Source: Gammaproteobacteria bacterium | GTDB lineage: Bacteria; Pseudomonadota; Gammaproteobacteria; Pseudomonadales; Pseudohongiellaceae | Direction of reading: 5' to 3' | Assembly: GCA_029242705.1 (NCBI GenBank) | Contig: JAQWTK010000003.1 | Location: 1 to 64,000, forward strand | DNA: 64,000 bases | Shown: positions 9,638 through 20,069 of the stretch, piece by piece | How positions within the stretch are numbered: position 1 is the stretch's first letter | How the letters are laid out: each line of letters begins with the position of its first letter | Position numbers and translations under genes: made by a program | Notes under the pieces: model-generated | Databases searched by the model: none | Told to the model about the DNA's origin: nothing | What the model saw: the letters and a program-made list of their open reading frames with translations, nothing else

Positions 9638-11065
9638 CTAAATTTTAGGAACCATTTTTCGAACTCTACCATCTCCTTTAGTAAGAAAATAGAGCTCACC
9701 TTTAGAGTCTATGCCCAATCTAAGCCCCGCCCTATTTCCTCTCGAATATGTGTTACGAAAACCAAGCGCGTCAGCAACATTTCTTTCTTGTCCAAAGAAT
9801 TCAACACGTAATTCCGTTATAGTAGCTGAACCACCAGGTTCTAAATTGTCCGTATCGATATAAAAAACTCTTCCTGTCACCATGTCAGCAAAAACAAATT
9901 TTTCATACAGCTCTGGAATTGCGGATCCACGATAAACGAACCCACTACTGATTGCGTTACCTTCATCATGATCGAACTGCGCTACAGGATAAGTAAATTC
10001 TTGCTCATCTAAGGGCTTAGGATAAACCGGATTTGGCCGTACCCACCCTACACCAAAAGCAGTGGCAAAAGTTCCTTCCCTTACCCGCCAACCATAATTA
10101 GCACCTGCCTGACCTATATTAACTTCCTCTATCTGCGTCTGCCCAATATCACAAATATACATAGTGCCGTCCTCATCAAATGAGAAAGCTTGAGGATGCC
10201 GCAAACCATAAGCCCAGATTTCTGGCGCAAAACCCGCTTGGCCGACAAAAGGATTATCCTCTGGAATTCCATATGCATTGGTATCGGAGCTACCTAAGGG
10301 GTCTATTCTAATTATACTCGACATCGGTTCAGTAGTTGATTGTCCAAATTCACGCGGGTCATTAGCTCCCCCTCCATCACCGAAACTCGCGTAAAGCATT
10401 CCATAATCAATCTCACCAGAGTCACTCGCAGGATTAAACGCCAAAGTTCCGATGTTATGATTTTGATCGAATTGCCCCATGCGAAATATTTCCCGTGATT
10501 CCCCAGAAAACGCAATTGAATCAGAGTCAATTGCTGACCATTCACGAATAACACTTTCATGATTATCAGCAGCATCATCTAAGTAATTTGCAACACCGCT
10601 ATTAGATGGAGCACTATACGCTGTGTAAAACTTTCCATACCCGGGCTCACCCTGTTTTGCGAAATCAGGATGAAACGCCACTCCGGCTAACCCAGTCTCA
10701 TTAGGGAACGTAGAATCATCAAAATCTACGTCATGCTCCCTGAGATCAAGATAAACAGTCGGCTCACTTCCGGTCTCATCAGTTAGATAAAGCAGGCCGC
10801 GCAAATCATTAATGGCAAGCCGCCCAGAACCATCTGGCAGCGGAGTCATGTACTGGACCCTAGCGTAAGCACCATTAGTCTGCACCGGGTTAGCTGACTC
10901 TTCCGTCTCAGCCACTCTCACAAATTCTTCCAAAGTTACTGAAATTGACCCTTTCTGTATTTTTTCTGGAATAGGGTCTGCCAAGGCTTCTGGTCTGGAA
11001 TCAGCTCCTAACAACGGCATACATACGAGCACTCCAGTGATTAAAACGAAAAATTTTGTCTTCAT
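9638..11065 (-). CDS. PQQ-dependent sugar dehydrogenase-like protein (glucose/sorbosone dehydrogenase family), exported
   Basis: GLAGVAFHPDF, YGLRHPQAFSFD, GQTQIEEVN motifs; ORF extends to 11194 but signal peptide starts at Met 11065. Confidence 0.85.
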   Translation of the reverse strand: MKTKFFVLITGVLVCMPLLGADSRPEALADPIPEKIQKGSISVTLEEFVRVAETEESANPVQTNGAYARVQYMTPLPDGSGRLAINDLRGLLYLTDETGSEPTVYLDLREHDVDFDDSTFPNETGLAGVAFHPDFAKQGEPGYGKFYTAYSAPSNSGVANYLDDAADNHESVIREWSAIDSDSIAFSGESREIFRMGQFDQNHNIGTLAFNPASDSGEIDYGMLYASFGDGGGANDPREFGQSTTEPMSSIIRIDPLGSSDTNAYGIPEDNPFVGQAGFAPEIWAYGLRHPQAFSFDEDGTMYICDIGQTQIEEVNIGQAGANYGWRVREGTFATAFGVGWVRPNPVYPKPLDEQEFTYPVAQFDHDEGNAISSGFVYRGSAIPELYEKFVFADMVTGRVFYIDTDNLEPGGSATITELRVEFFGQERNVADALGFRNTYSRGNRAGLRLGIDSKGELYFLTKGDGRVRKMVPKI

Positions 11066-11163
11066 AATTTTTCCCAGTTGCTTATTTATAGTGTATTCGC
11101 GATGCTTAACCTTCATAATTTCATCGCAAGTACACAATATAGGATTCGGTAACACAAAAAAAG

Positions 11164-11952
11164 ATGCCTTATTCAAACTACAGCACACTAACATACTCAG
11201 TAGAAAGCAATACTGCCAAGATCATACTAGATCGACCACCTGCTAACCTAATCGATCGAGAGATGTCCCTCGAATATCACGATGCATTGAAAAAAGCGGA
11301 TGCAGACCAAAAAATTAGGGTTATTGTCCTAGCGGGCAATGGAAATGGCCTTTCAGGAGGGCTGGATCTAAATTACATAGAAAAATTCAACTCCGAGGAA
11401 ATGAGAGAATTTCTTCAATTGTTCTATGTTGAAACAATGAAAATTACTCGAGGCTTATCTAAACCCATTATTGCAGCGGTGCACGGGTACGCCCGAGAAG
11501 GAGCCTGCACCCTAGCCTTTGCTTGCGACATGATAATTGCATCCGACAACGCAGATTTTGGCTACCCCGGGATACCCAACCTCGCTGCCCCGCCGGGTAT
11601 GCACGTTTGGATTTTACAAAAGCTTATCGGCCGAATGAAGGCAGCAGAATTAATATTGACCGGAAAAATATTAAAAGCTACAGAAGCCGAAAAAATGGGC
11701 CTCATTACAAAAGTTGTTCCAGCCAATAGGCTGATGCTCGAAACCGAGAAAATAGCCCAAAAGATTGCTCAAATGTCTCCTCTTGCGATAAAAAAAGCGC
11801 GCCATCTTATGTATGAAATGGAAGATATGCCTTTTCATGACATTCCGGAAAAAGCCGTTGAGGCACTATCTTCCGCATTCAACACTGAAGATAGCCGCGA
11901 AGCTCGAAAAGCATTCATTGAGAAGCGCGAACCGGTTTGGAAAGGTAAGTAA
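11164..11952 (+). CDS. Enoyl-CoA hydratase/isomerase (crotonase) family protein
   Basis: Crotonase fold sequence KPIIAAVHGYAREGACTLAFACDMIIASDNADFGYPGI. Confidence 0.9.
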   Translation: MPYSNYSTLTYSVESNTAKIILDRPPANLIDREMSLEYHDALKKADADQKIRVIVLAGNGNGLSGGLDLNYIEKFNSEEMREFLQLFYVETMKITRGLSKPIIAAVHGYAREGACTLAFACDMIIASDNADFGYPGIPNLAAPPGMHVWILQKLIGRMKAAELILTGKILKATEAEKMGLITKVVPANRLMLETEKIAQKIAQMSPLAIKKARHLMYEMEDMPFHDIPEKAVEALSSAFNTEDSREARKAFIEKREPVWKGK

Positions 11953-12015
11953 AGCTACTAAGGAATTATTCTTTATTCTTTGCAAAACGATAAATCGAAC
12001 TCTATGAATCCGGTA

Positions 12016-13518
12016 TTAATCAGAAGACGTGACAATCCGATAACCCCCACCATCATCCGGCACGAAGCTTAGCCTACTATTAATGCATGAGGGTTTTTCT
12101 TCTTTAACATGGCTAACGTAAATTAGGCGCGTATGGGTTTGCTTCCCAATTAAATCTAGGACACCCAGGATCAACTGACGATGATAATCGTCCAGACCTA
12201 CACAAGGCTCGTCTAGAATTAAAATTTTTGGCTTTTTGACCATAGCCCTAGCTAATAGGACCAAACGCTGTTGCCCGAAAGAGACTTCGTGGTAATAGTT
12301 TTTAACGAGTGATTCAATTCCAAAAAACGATAACCATTCAGCAGCCATTTCTTTTTCTTTGGCACCACTATCATCATACAACCCTATCGAATCAAAAAAG
12401 CCAGATACAACGACATCTAAAACTCGCCAACCTTTTATGTATTTGTTATGTAACTCATTGGAAACCACTCCGAATTTCGATTTCAAATCCCAGATCGTTT
12501 CTCCACTGCCTTTCTTACAACCAAATAGAGTAACATTTTGACCGTAAGCCTTATGATTCTCGCCATCAATTAAGCTCAACAACGTAGACTTACCGCATCC
12601 ATTAGGTCCCTCAATTAAAACATGGTGGCTGGGCATCATAGACCAGCTAAACCCTTTAAAGATTTGTATTTCTCCATAGCTAGCTTTTACATCTAGCATT
12701 TCAATCAGTGGTTCTCGTTCTTTAGCAACGTGTTTGCTGATCATTTTTTCAGGAATGTTGTTCGGCAGTGTCGGTTTATGCGCCAAAAAATGAAGGTACG
12801 CTTCTTTTGTCTCTACGGATTCGATACTACCGTGCTCTATTATTTTCAATTCCTTCATAACGGCCATGTGCGTTATCCCAGGCAAAATATCGCTAGGCCG
12901 TCTGCATAGCTGAATGCTAGAAAAATCTTCTTTTAGAAATTCAGAAATAGCATCCCTTATTGTCCTCTGTGAGCCAATATCAATACTTTCAAGGGGATCA
13001 TCAAGGACAAGTATTTGAGCCGATGAAGGCTGGAACGCATAAAGTGCCCTTGCTATCAGAACCCTCCTAACCTGACCCGAAGAAAGGAATCGAATACCCT
13101 TATCCAGATAGGGGCCTAAACATAGTTGCTCTGTAAGATCGTCCAATAGCGATTGATCCTCATCTTTTACAGGCCTTGAATCTTTTATTAAATCTAGTAC
13201 CGAAGTTCCTTTATCTGTAGCGCTATCGGTATAATCACTTATATCCAAACGATTATCCCGCTCCCACAGTCTTTGCTGCTCTTCGAACGATACAATATGT
13301 AAATCTCGTCTAGGCTCAAACCCGTTGGAGTAATGAACATAGTTACCACTTTCTATTCTTCGGCCCGCTAACAAGTTTGCCAGGAGGGATTTGCCAGACC
13401 CATTCGGGCCAAAAAAACACCAGTGCTGTCCCTGTTTAATCTCAAGTTTCTCAACCTTTAGGCTTTTATGCCTCCCCACGCGACAGAGAGCGTTATTAAT
13501 TGTGATCAAACTGGTCAT
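12016..13518 (-). CDS. Duplicated ABC ATP-binding protein (ModF-like)
   Basis: Two Walker A motifs (GPNGSGKS, GPNGCGKS), two signature/Walker B regions; likely start Met at 13518. Confidence 0.8.
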   Translation of the reverse strand: MTSLITINNALCRVGRHKSLKVEKLEIKQGQHWCFFGPNGSGKSLLANLLAGRRIESGNYVHYSNGFEPRRDLHIVSFEEQQRLWERDNRLDISDYTDSATDKGTSVLDLIKDSRPVKDEDQSLLDDLTEQLCLGPYLDKGIRFLSSGQVRRVLIARALYAFQPSSAQILVLDDPLESIDIGSQRTIRDAISEFLKEDFSSIQLCRRPSDILPGITHMAVMKELKIIEHGSIESVETKEAYLHFLAHKPTLPNNIPEKMISKHVAKEREPLIEMLDVKASYGEIQIFKGFSWSMMPSHHVLIEGPNGCGKSTLLSLIDGENHKAYGQNVTLFGCKKGSGETIWDLKSKFGVVSNELHNKYIKGWRVLDVVVSGFFDSIGLYDDSGAKEKEMAAEWLSFFGIESLVKNYYHEVSFGQQRLVLLARAMVKKPKILILDEPCVGLDDYHRQLILGVLDLIGKQTHTRLIYVSHVKEEKPSCINSRLSFVPDDGGGYRIVTSSD

Positions 13519-13628
13519 GACTTCCGAGTTATTAATTGGTGATTTACTTTCGTGGAAATGTTTATAGCACTTTTTATCGGACAGTACCCGCGATACTATG
13601 CCCGAAATCACGAACCGATAACGGCCCG

Positions 13629-14006
13629 ATGAAATATTCCCACGCAAACCTTTTCAGCTTTTATTTCAGGAAATCTCTATGCCCATTACTTTGTCTTTTT
13701 TTAGCGAGAGATGTTTATCCAGTAGAAGAAATTGGTGAAAGATTATTCTTAGAAAACTGCGCAGAGTGCCATCAAAAAGATGGTAAAGGCATCCCTAATA
13801 TATATCCAGCCCTGGCAGGCAATGAACTAGTGGAAGGAAGTGGCGCAGATGTGGCCCTTGTCCTTATAATAGGTCGGGGAGAGATGCCGTCTTTTGATGG
13901 TGCAATTTCTCCGGAAGAAATGGCGCATATTGTCAATTATGTTCGTAACGCTTTTGGCAACCAAGGTGAATTAATATCGGCACAAACCATTAATTCTCTG
14001 AAATAA
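13629..14006 (+). CDS. Class I cytochrome c, exported
   Basis: CAECHQKDGKGIPNIYPALAGN; probable start at internal ATG 13629. Confidence 0.85.
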   Translation: MKYSHANLFSFYFRKSLCPLLCLFLARDVYPVEEIGERLFLENCAECHQKDGKGIPNIYPALAGNELVEGSGADVALVLIIGRGEMPSFDGAISPEEMAHIVNYVRNAFGNQGELISAQTINSLK

Positions 14007-14059
14007 GAAATAAAGCAAGACCTTAATTTTCGCGGCAACTAATTTAATAACGAATTCTC

Positions 14060-14557
14060 GTGAGGCAAAATATGACTTTAAAATATAAGGATATTTTTTT
14101 TCTAATACTCCTCATTTCTTCTCATTTGAGTTTGGCGCAGGAAGATGATCGCCGCGCGATAATGGATACGGTCGAGAAATTTTTTACGTCTATCAAAACG
14201 GCGGATAAAGCTTTATTAGAATCGATTCTCGTGCCTGACTCATTAAATATCTCCACAACAGAATCAAGTGATGGTGAAATTCAATTTACTATCCTGAACT
14301 ATGAAAATATGGTCACAGCATTAACGAGGCCAGGTAGGTTGGCAATAGAAAGGGCATGGGATGAAACGATATTAATTCAGGGGAATATTGCTATATTTTG
14401 GGCGCCCTATGACTTCCATGTAGATAATGAATTCACACACTGCGGAATAGATTCTTTCCAACTTATAAAAAAGGAAGGCCAATGGTTAATAAGTAATGCA
14501 AGCTGGACCCGTGAAACAGAAAATTGCCCCGAAAGCCCACTTGGACCGATAAACTAA
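14060..14557 (+). CDS. Exported SnoaL/NTF2-like (DUF4440-like) protein
   Basis: Signal peptide plus DRRAIMDTVEKFFTSIKTADKALLESIL...WLISNASWTRE. Confidence 0.7.
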   Translation: MRQNMTLKYKDIFFLILLISSHLSLAQEDDRRAIMDTVEKFFTSIKTADKALLESILVPDSLNISTTESSDGEIQFTILNYENMVTALTRPGRLAIERAWDETILIQGNIAIFWAPYDFHVDNEFTHCGIDSFQLIKKEGQWLISNASWTRETENCPESPLGPIN

Positions 14558-14592
14558 AATCCTTCCGGTAGGAAAGTTAACTACTTATTTGC

Positions 14593-16131
14593 TTAAGCAG
14601 GCATGAAAATATTTAGATCGCCTTCAGAACTAACAGTGCCTGTTCTCCCTATTTGTTCTTCTCTCATCATATTGATAAACAAAGCAGAATCAACAGGCGT
14701 ATTTGCTAAAAATCGTTTGCCTGACTTCGCCAAGCGACCAATCACTATCCCCCTATCGGGAACACCTCTAGTGTGGCAGATAGTGTAAGTCTCAATTGTG
14801 CCGAGTCCTTCAGGAGTTTCAGTGAAATCTGGAGATTCCATCGAGTCAATTTCTTTTTGATAGCGACTGGGATTTTCGCGCTCCCATTTCCCCAATACCG
14901 GTGTCGCCGAATAAATTCCACTCGCGTGTTTAGAGAGATAGCCCCCGTTAGCAGTAACTAATCCAAAGTGAGACGGGTTATCTCTCAACTTCGGGAGCAT
15001 AGAAGCAATAGCATGCATAGTATAGTTGTTCCCGGGCCCACCAAAAAAAGGGAGTCCCCCTGTTACTGTAAAACCCCTAGGGTCCTCGTATGACAATTCC
15101 AGTTCCTCGCAAGCCAATTCAACTGCCGATGGGAAACAAGAATAAAAATCAAAATAATTAATGTCATTTAATGTTAATCCCGCCATCGATAGAGTGCGAC
15201 GAGTATTAACACCAATTGCTGGTGAGGAATAATAGTTTACCCTTTCGGTAATATTGATTTTTTCATTAGCCTCAGCGCAGCCATGCAAGAATACCCATCT
15301 CTTAGGGTCAATCCCTAATTCTTTCGCTTTACCTACCGAGGTCATAACTATGGCGGCGCCTTGGTTAACGCCATCCATAGCATTTAGCCATTTAGGGTAC
15401 GGAAAACCAATCCATCGGTTTGCATCAGTGACTGTAATAAGTTCCTGCGCCGTTCTGGAGTTGCCGTTGAAAGAGTACGGGTTAGCTTCAGCAACATCTG
15501 AAAATTTTGAAAATAAAGCGCCCATTTGAAACATGTGGGACTCTAGACTTAATTCTTTGTGGTACCGTAGCGCGTTTTCAAATAGCGGATACGTCTGCAC
15601 AGGTATACCAACACCATGGGAAAACTCATGAGGAGTAAAGAGCTTTTCTCCTATACCCCTGTCTTCCTGAGTTCCTTCATATTCCTCGCCCCAGTCCAGC
15701 ATCACATTATTACGAAGTGCATTTTGGGCAGACTTAATGGCTTCAGAACCTGCCAATAAGGCAATAGTAACTTCGCCGGCGGTTATTCGCTCCGCCATTT
15801 CATTAATATATTTCTGCGGTGTGTTCCCTCCTACATTGCCGTAAATTGCGTTCTCTGGATTAGCACCAATCCTACTCGCGATAGCACGCGGGGGGTTTTC
15901 AGCACGCCCAAAAGGGATTTGAAGCCTGGGACGGTTAGAAGAATCAGGAAATATTCGAATGGCGACTATCGTATCAATGTGGTTCGCGATCGAGTTGCCT
16001 AACCCTGTATCAAAAATTGCTGCTTTAGCAGCTTCTCCGGCTATTCCCATGGGTGGATGCGCCTTCTCCGGAGAAACATCTTTTTCCGTGAACTGCCCGC
16101 CACCTATAATTATTGGTGTTGAATTTTCCAA
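14593..16131 (-). CDS. Thiolase-like acetyl-CoA acetyltransferase family protein
   Basis: MENSTPIIIGGGQFTEK..., GGLPFFGGPGNNYTMHAIASM typical of this thiolase branch. Confidence 0.85.
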   Translation of the reverse strand: MENSTPIIIGGGQFTEKDVSPEKAHPPMGIAGEAAKAAIFDTGLGNSIANHIDTIVAIRIFPDSSNRPRLQIPFGRAENPPRAIASRIGANPENAIYGNVGGNTPQKYINEMAERITAGEVTIALLAGSEAIKSAQNALRNNVMLDWGEEYEGTQEDRGIGEKLFTPHEFSHGVGIPVQTYPLFENALRYHKELSLESHMFQMGALFSKFSDVAEANPYSFNGNSRTAQELITVTDANRWIGFPYPKWLNAMDGVNQGAAIVMTSVGKAKELGIDPKRWVFLHGCAEANEKINITERVNYYSSPAIGVNTRRTLSMAGLTLNDINYFDFYSCFPSAVELACEELELSYEDPRGFTVTGGLPFFGGPGNNYTMHAIASMLPKLRDNPSHFGLVTANGGYLSKHASGIYSATPVLGKWERENPSRYQKEIDSMESPDFTETPEGLGTIETYTICHTRGVPDRGIVIGRLAKSGKRFLANTPVDSALFINMMREEQIGRTGTVSSEGDLNIFMPA

Positions 16132-16160
16132 GTACTGTTACTGCACATAACTAGCTAAAA

Positions 16161-17645
16161 TTAAAAAATAAGTTGTACCTTTTCGGCATCGATCTCAGTT
16201 TGTATTGAACGCAAGCCCGGAAGTATCGCGTCACTAGCTAGCGGCAATTCCGCATTCCACTGCGCATACTTTGCATCGAGCCTCATAACAATTTCAGGAA
16301 ATTGTTCAGCAAGGTTTGTAGTTTCTCCCGGATCGTTTAGTAAATCATAGAGAACTATTTTATGGCCTAAAGGTGCATCGGTAGGCCAACCCTCGGCTGG
16401 AGGAGTTAATCGACCAGTTGCATCCACTAGTTCGTCGCCGAAATCACTCAGTTTAAACTTAATGAGTTTCCAACGGTCGTCACGTATAGCCATTGTTGGG
16501 CCTGAACGCCAATACAGATAATCATGAGGGTCACCTTCTACCTCACCTTTTAAATAAGGCAATAGATTAACCGAGTCCTCAGTCTCAACAGGCTGACCTG
16601 CAGCTGCTGTAAAGGTGCTCATTAGATCTAACGAAATCACGGGAGTATCTAATACACGATTTCCTTCCAATGCCCCTGGCCAACTCAATATATAAGGAAT
16701 TCGAATGCCACCTTCTTGATGATAACGTTTAAACCCAGAGAGTTCACCGTTAGAGCAAGCATTACCAATATATCCCGCACAACCATTATCACTAAGAAAG
16801 GCAATAATGGTATTTTCGTATTGACCAATATCTTTTAACTTTTGTACCAGCCTACCAACACTGTCATCCAATGATGAAACCATTGCCGCATAAACTCGAG
16901 TAGCCATGTCTCTAATATGTCCGTATCTATCTAAATATTGCTCCGTAGCTTGCAACGGTGTGTGAGGAGTGGTGTGACTCAAATATAGGAAAAAAGGATC
17001 ATCTGCATGGTTCTCAACAAATGTGAGGGCCTCCTCGGTGAATACATCCGTCAGATACTCATCAACCTGAATAAGTTCCCTACCTCGGTAAACTCCATTA
17101 TAAGGCGAGCGTTTTTGTGGTATACCATTGCGAGCAACCTCTGCTCCTTGAGGCAAGGTCTCGAAAAATTGAGAGCCTCCCGCCAATACCCCGAAGTATG
17201 AATCAAAACCTCTGCTCATAGGATGATGTATTTCACTTTTACCTAGATGCCATTTCCCCACCATCGCGGTTACGTAACCTTGAGCTTTTAATTCATCCGC
17301 TATCGTTCTCTGTAGAACGTCCATACCAATATTTTCATCACGACGTGCCGGATTAAACTCCCAGCCATGTCGCTGTTGATAGCGTCCGGTCATTAATCCC
17401 GCACGAGACGGGCTGCAAACTGGATGAGACACGTAACCTTGAGTAAATAGAATTCCCTCTCCCGCTAACGCATCAATATGGGGTGTTTGAATAACTTCAC
17501 TGCCATAAATACTAGTATCGGCGTAGCCAAGATCATCGGCGAATATAAATACTATATTGGGTTGTCTTACCTGCGCAAAAGTCGTCATTACGGTAAAAAA
17601 TGTCACTAACAAAATCGATACTTTCGATATAAGTATTATGTTCAT
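16161..17645 (-). CDS. Sulfatase (type I, Cys-type formylglycine), exported
   Basis: CSPSRAGLMTGR motif, IFADDLGYAD and GKWHLG motifs, signal peptide. Confidence 0.95.
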   Translation of the reverse strand: MNIILISKVSILLVTFFTVMTTFAQVRQPNIVFIFADDLGYADTSIYGSEVIQTPHIDALAGEGILFTQGYVSHPVCSPSRAGLMTGRYQQRHGWEFNPARRDENIGMDVLQRTIADELKAQGYVTAMVGKWHLGKSEIHHPMSRGFDSYFGVLAGGSQFFETLPQGAEVARNGIPQKRSPYNGVYRGRELIQVDEYLTDVFTEEALTFVENHADDPFFLYLSHTTPHTPLQATEQYLDRYGHIRDMATRVYAAMVSSLDDSVGRLVQKLKDIGQYENTIIAFLSDNGCAGYIGNACSNGELSGFKRYHQEGGIRIPYILSWPGALEGNRVLDTPVISLDLMSTFTAAAGQPVETEDSVNLLPYLKGEVEGDPHDYLYWRSGPTMAIRDDRWKLIKFKLSDFGDELVDATGRLTPPAEGWPTDAPLGHKIVLYDLLNDPGETTNLAEQFPEIVMRLDAKYAQWNAELPLASDAILPGLRSIQTEIDAEKVQLIF

Positions 17646-17659
17646 TGCCCTCTCTTACC

Positions 17660-18991
17660 TCAATTTTGGAGATATAATTCGCTCAAGAGATCCAGTAGCG
17701 GCGATCTCAAACTTTGCTGACTGTAATCATCTTTATAATAGCTAGTATAAACAGCAACTATATCGAGCTTGGGATTCACAATCAATGCTTGGCCACCCCA
17801 ACCCCCTTTTACCATAAACCCATCCGAGTTAATGTAATCCCACTGATAGCTATTATGAGAACCATCACCTCGAATTAAATTAGGATTTGGTTGGTTAAGC
17901 AAGATATCAATAGTTTCGTCAGAAACTAGACGCACATCGGATACTGCAGAATAAGACGGAGTAAAAATTAACCCAAAACGCGCCATATCTCTCATATTAG
18001 ATAAAAATCCACCATGAGTTAATGCAATTCCATAGCGGTATGCTAAAAAAGAGGCGTCTGATTCTACTCCTATATTGCTCCATATTTCCTTAGTAAAGGT
18101 ATCCTGAAAAGACTCACCTGTAATTTTCTCAACCAGCCAACTTAAAACAAAGGTATTTACCCCTGAATATGAAAATTTTTCCCCTTGTTCGCCATGACTA
18201 GAAACTCTAAGTGTTTGTAAGAAATCATAAGGATTATCTGGGGCGTCATCTTCCCGATACCCATCTCCAATCGCCATAGAATACTGGTAGTAACAAGACT
18301 GGCGGTCTTCATACTCATCCTGACAATCTAGCCCTGTTGCCATATCTAAAATATTACGAATTTTGATACCAGCAAAGTCAGAAGGAACGAGCTCAGGAAT
18401 ATAGTATTCAATATCTCTTTCAACATCGACAAGACCTCTTTCTTCAAACATTCTTATTAAAGTTGCCGGCATTACTTTTGCCACTGACCAATATATCGGC
18501 TTCTCATAGGCCTGCATACGCGGATAGGACTCAAAAACAATTTTCCCCTTATGCAAAATCAGCAAACCCAACGTCGTAGTCTGGTCGCTATCCAAAAACT
18601 GACCAAATGGGATGTCCCCAGTACTAGTGTCTATTGGGAAATTATCAATTTCAGCATTCAGATTTAGTTCAAGCTTTTTAACAGGCCCTGAACGATAGAC
18701 ATTTACGGTAGGGAATAATTGATGCGCATTTTTGTGCATCCATGCCATTTGTTCACCGGTTGCGGTCCACCAAATGTCATCATTTGGCACTAAGCGATGC
18801 CTTCTTTGGTTATCCTCCCAGTTGCTAGAAGAAACAAAACCAGAAGATTCTGCGGCTTCAGCTAACAGCGTAGTTAAAGAGAGAAAAATTATTAAGATTT
18901 GATAGACAATGCTATCAGCGCGATACTTAATCATAGTAGGCCATATGCTAAATAATTTGCTAAGCATATACAGGAATGTAAGACCAAACAA
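17660..18991 (-). CDS. Serine hydrolase, beta-lactamase (class C/PBP) family
   Basis: SVAK (SxxK) motif, YSGVNTFVLSWLVE (YxN-like), KGGWGGQ. Confidence 0.85.
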   Translation of the reverse strand: MFGLTFLYMLSKLFSIWPTMIKYRADSIVYQILIIFLSLTTLLAEAAESSGFVSSSNWEDNQRRHRLVPNDDIWWTATGEQMAWMHKNAHQLFPTVNVYRSGPVKKLELNLNAEIDNFPIDTSTGDIPFGQFLDSDQTTTLGLLILHKGKIVFESYPRMQAYEKPIYWSVAKVMPATLIRMFEERGLVDVERDIEYYIPELVPSDFAGIKIRNILDMATGLDCQDEYEDRQSCYYQYSMAIGDGYREDDAPDNPYDFLQTLRVSSHGEQGEKFSYSGVNTFVLSWLVEKITGESFQDTFTKEIWSNIGVESDASFLAYRYGIALTHGGFLSNMRDMARFGLIFTPSYSAVSDVRLVSDETIDILLNQPNPNLIRGDGSHNSYQWDYINSDGFMVKGGWGGQALIVNPKLDIVAVYTSYYKDDYSQQSLRSPLLDLLSELYLQN

Positions 18992-19067
18992 ACCATTTCC
19001 ACTCGCTAAATTTCTACACTTCAGTTATAACCTATTACCTTATCAAAGCAAGTGATGGAGACCTATT

Positions 19068-20000
19068 ATGTCGTTAGACGCCCAAGCCGAAGCTCTTTTA
19101 AAAAATATGGAAGAATCAGGAGCACCCCCATTCAATAAAGTCTCTCCAGCAGAAGCCAGACTAATGTATGACCAGGGAAGCGAACTGGTTAGAGGGGATC
19201 CCCCGGCGCCTCATTCCATTGAAAATATCGATATCCCCAGCAAAGATGGCAAAATAGCAGCTTGGGCTTATAGGCCATCCGAATCAAAAAACTTGCCTAC
19301 CCTTGTTTTTTTCCACGGCGGCGGATTCGTAATCGGCTCCCTAAAAAGTCATGACACTGTATGTCGATCTCTCTGTATTGAAGCGCAGTGCTTAGTTATT
19401 TCAATTGACTATCGTCTAGCGCCAGAAAATAAATATCCTGCTGCACTCGATGACGCTTGGACCGCCACAACCTGGATCGCAAATAACATAGAAAGTCTTG
19501 GAGGAGATGCAAATCATCTGGCCGTAGCCGGTGACAGCGCTGGGGGCTGTTTAGCTGCAGCTGTATCTCTCTTAGCAAAGGAGTCAGGCAGCCCAGATAT
19601 TTGCAAACAAATACTCGTATATCCCTGCACTGATATGAGCGCGAGATTCGATTCGCACCGAGAATTCGGGGATGGTTACCGCCTAACTAGTGAGTTGCTT
19701 GAATGGTTTTACAACCATTATTTTTCTGAAAAAGACGATATTATGCATTGGAAAGCTTCTCCGCTGAATGCTCAAGATTTCACGCAACTACCATCAACAT
19801 TTATAATAAGTGCAGGGTTCGATCCGCTGCAAGATGAGGCCAAGGCCTATGCCGAAAAATTAAAAAATGCAGGCGTTCAAGTAAAGTTTTCTCATTATGA
19901 AGGTATGATGCATGGATTTATAACTATGCCAGGGGTTATAGATAAAGCAAAAGAAGCGCTAAGTGAATGTGCTGAAGAATTAAAAAATGTTTTTTATTAA
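19068..20000 (+). CDS. Alpha/beta hydrolase, HSL family esterase
   Basis: HGGGFVIGS and GDSAGG motifs; C-terminal MMHGF. Confidence 0.95.
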   Translation: MSLDAQAEALLKNMEESGAPPFNKVSPAEARLMYDQGSELVRGDPPAPHSIENIDIPSKDGKIAAWAYRPSESKNLPTLVFFHGGGFVIGSLKSHDTVCRSLCIEAQCLVISIDYRLAPENKYPAALDDAWTATTWIANNIESLGGDANHLAVAGDSAGGCLAAAVSLLAKESGSPDICKQILVYPCTDMSARFDSHREFGDGYRLTSELLEWFYNHYFSEKDDIMHWKASPLNAQDFTQLPSTFIISAGFDPLQDEAKAYAEKLKNAGVQVKFSHYEGMMHGFITMPGVIDKAKEALSECAEELKNVFY

Positions 20001-20069
20001 TACCATACTGTGGTTTTGATGGGAGCAACTAACTGAAATTCAAGCTGCTAGGGAATCGGGTGCAACGGC

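Noticed and set aside
9615-9640. Guanidine-type riboswitch upstream of the SMR transporter
   Set aside because: Only about 20-40 nt separate it from the preceding gene's stop; no room for the aptamer, and the protein looks EmrE/Qac-like.
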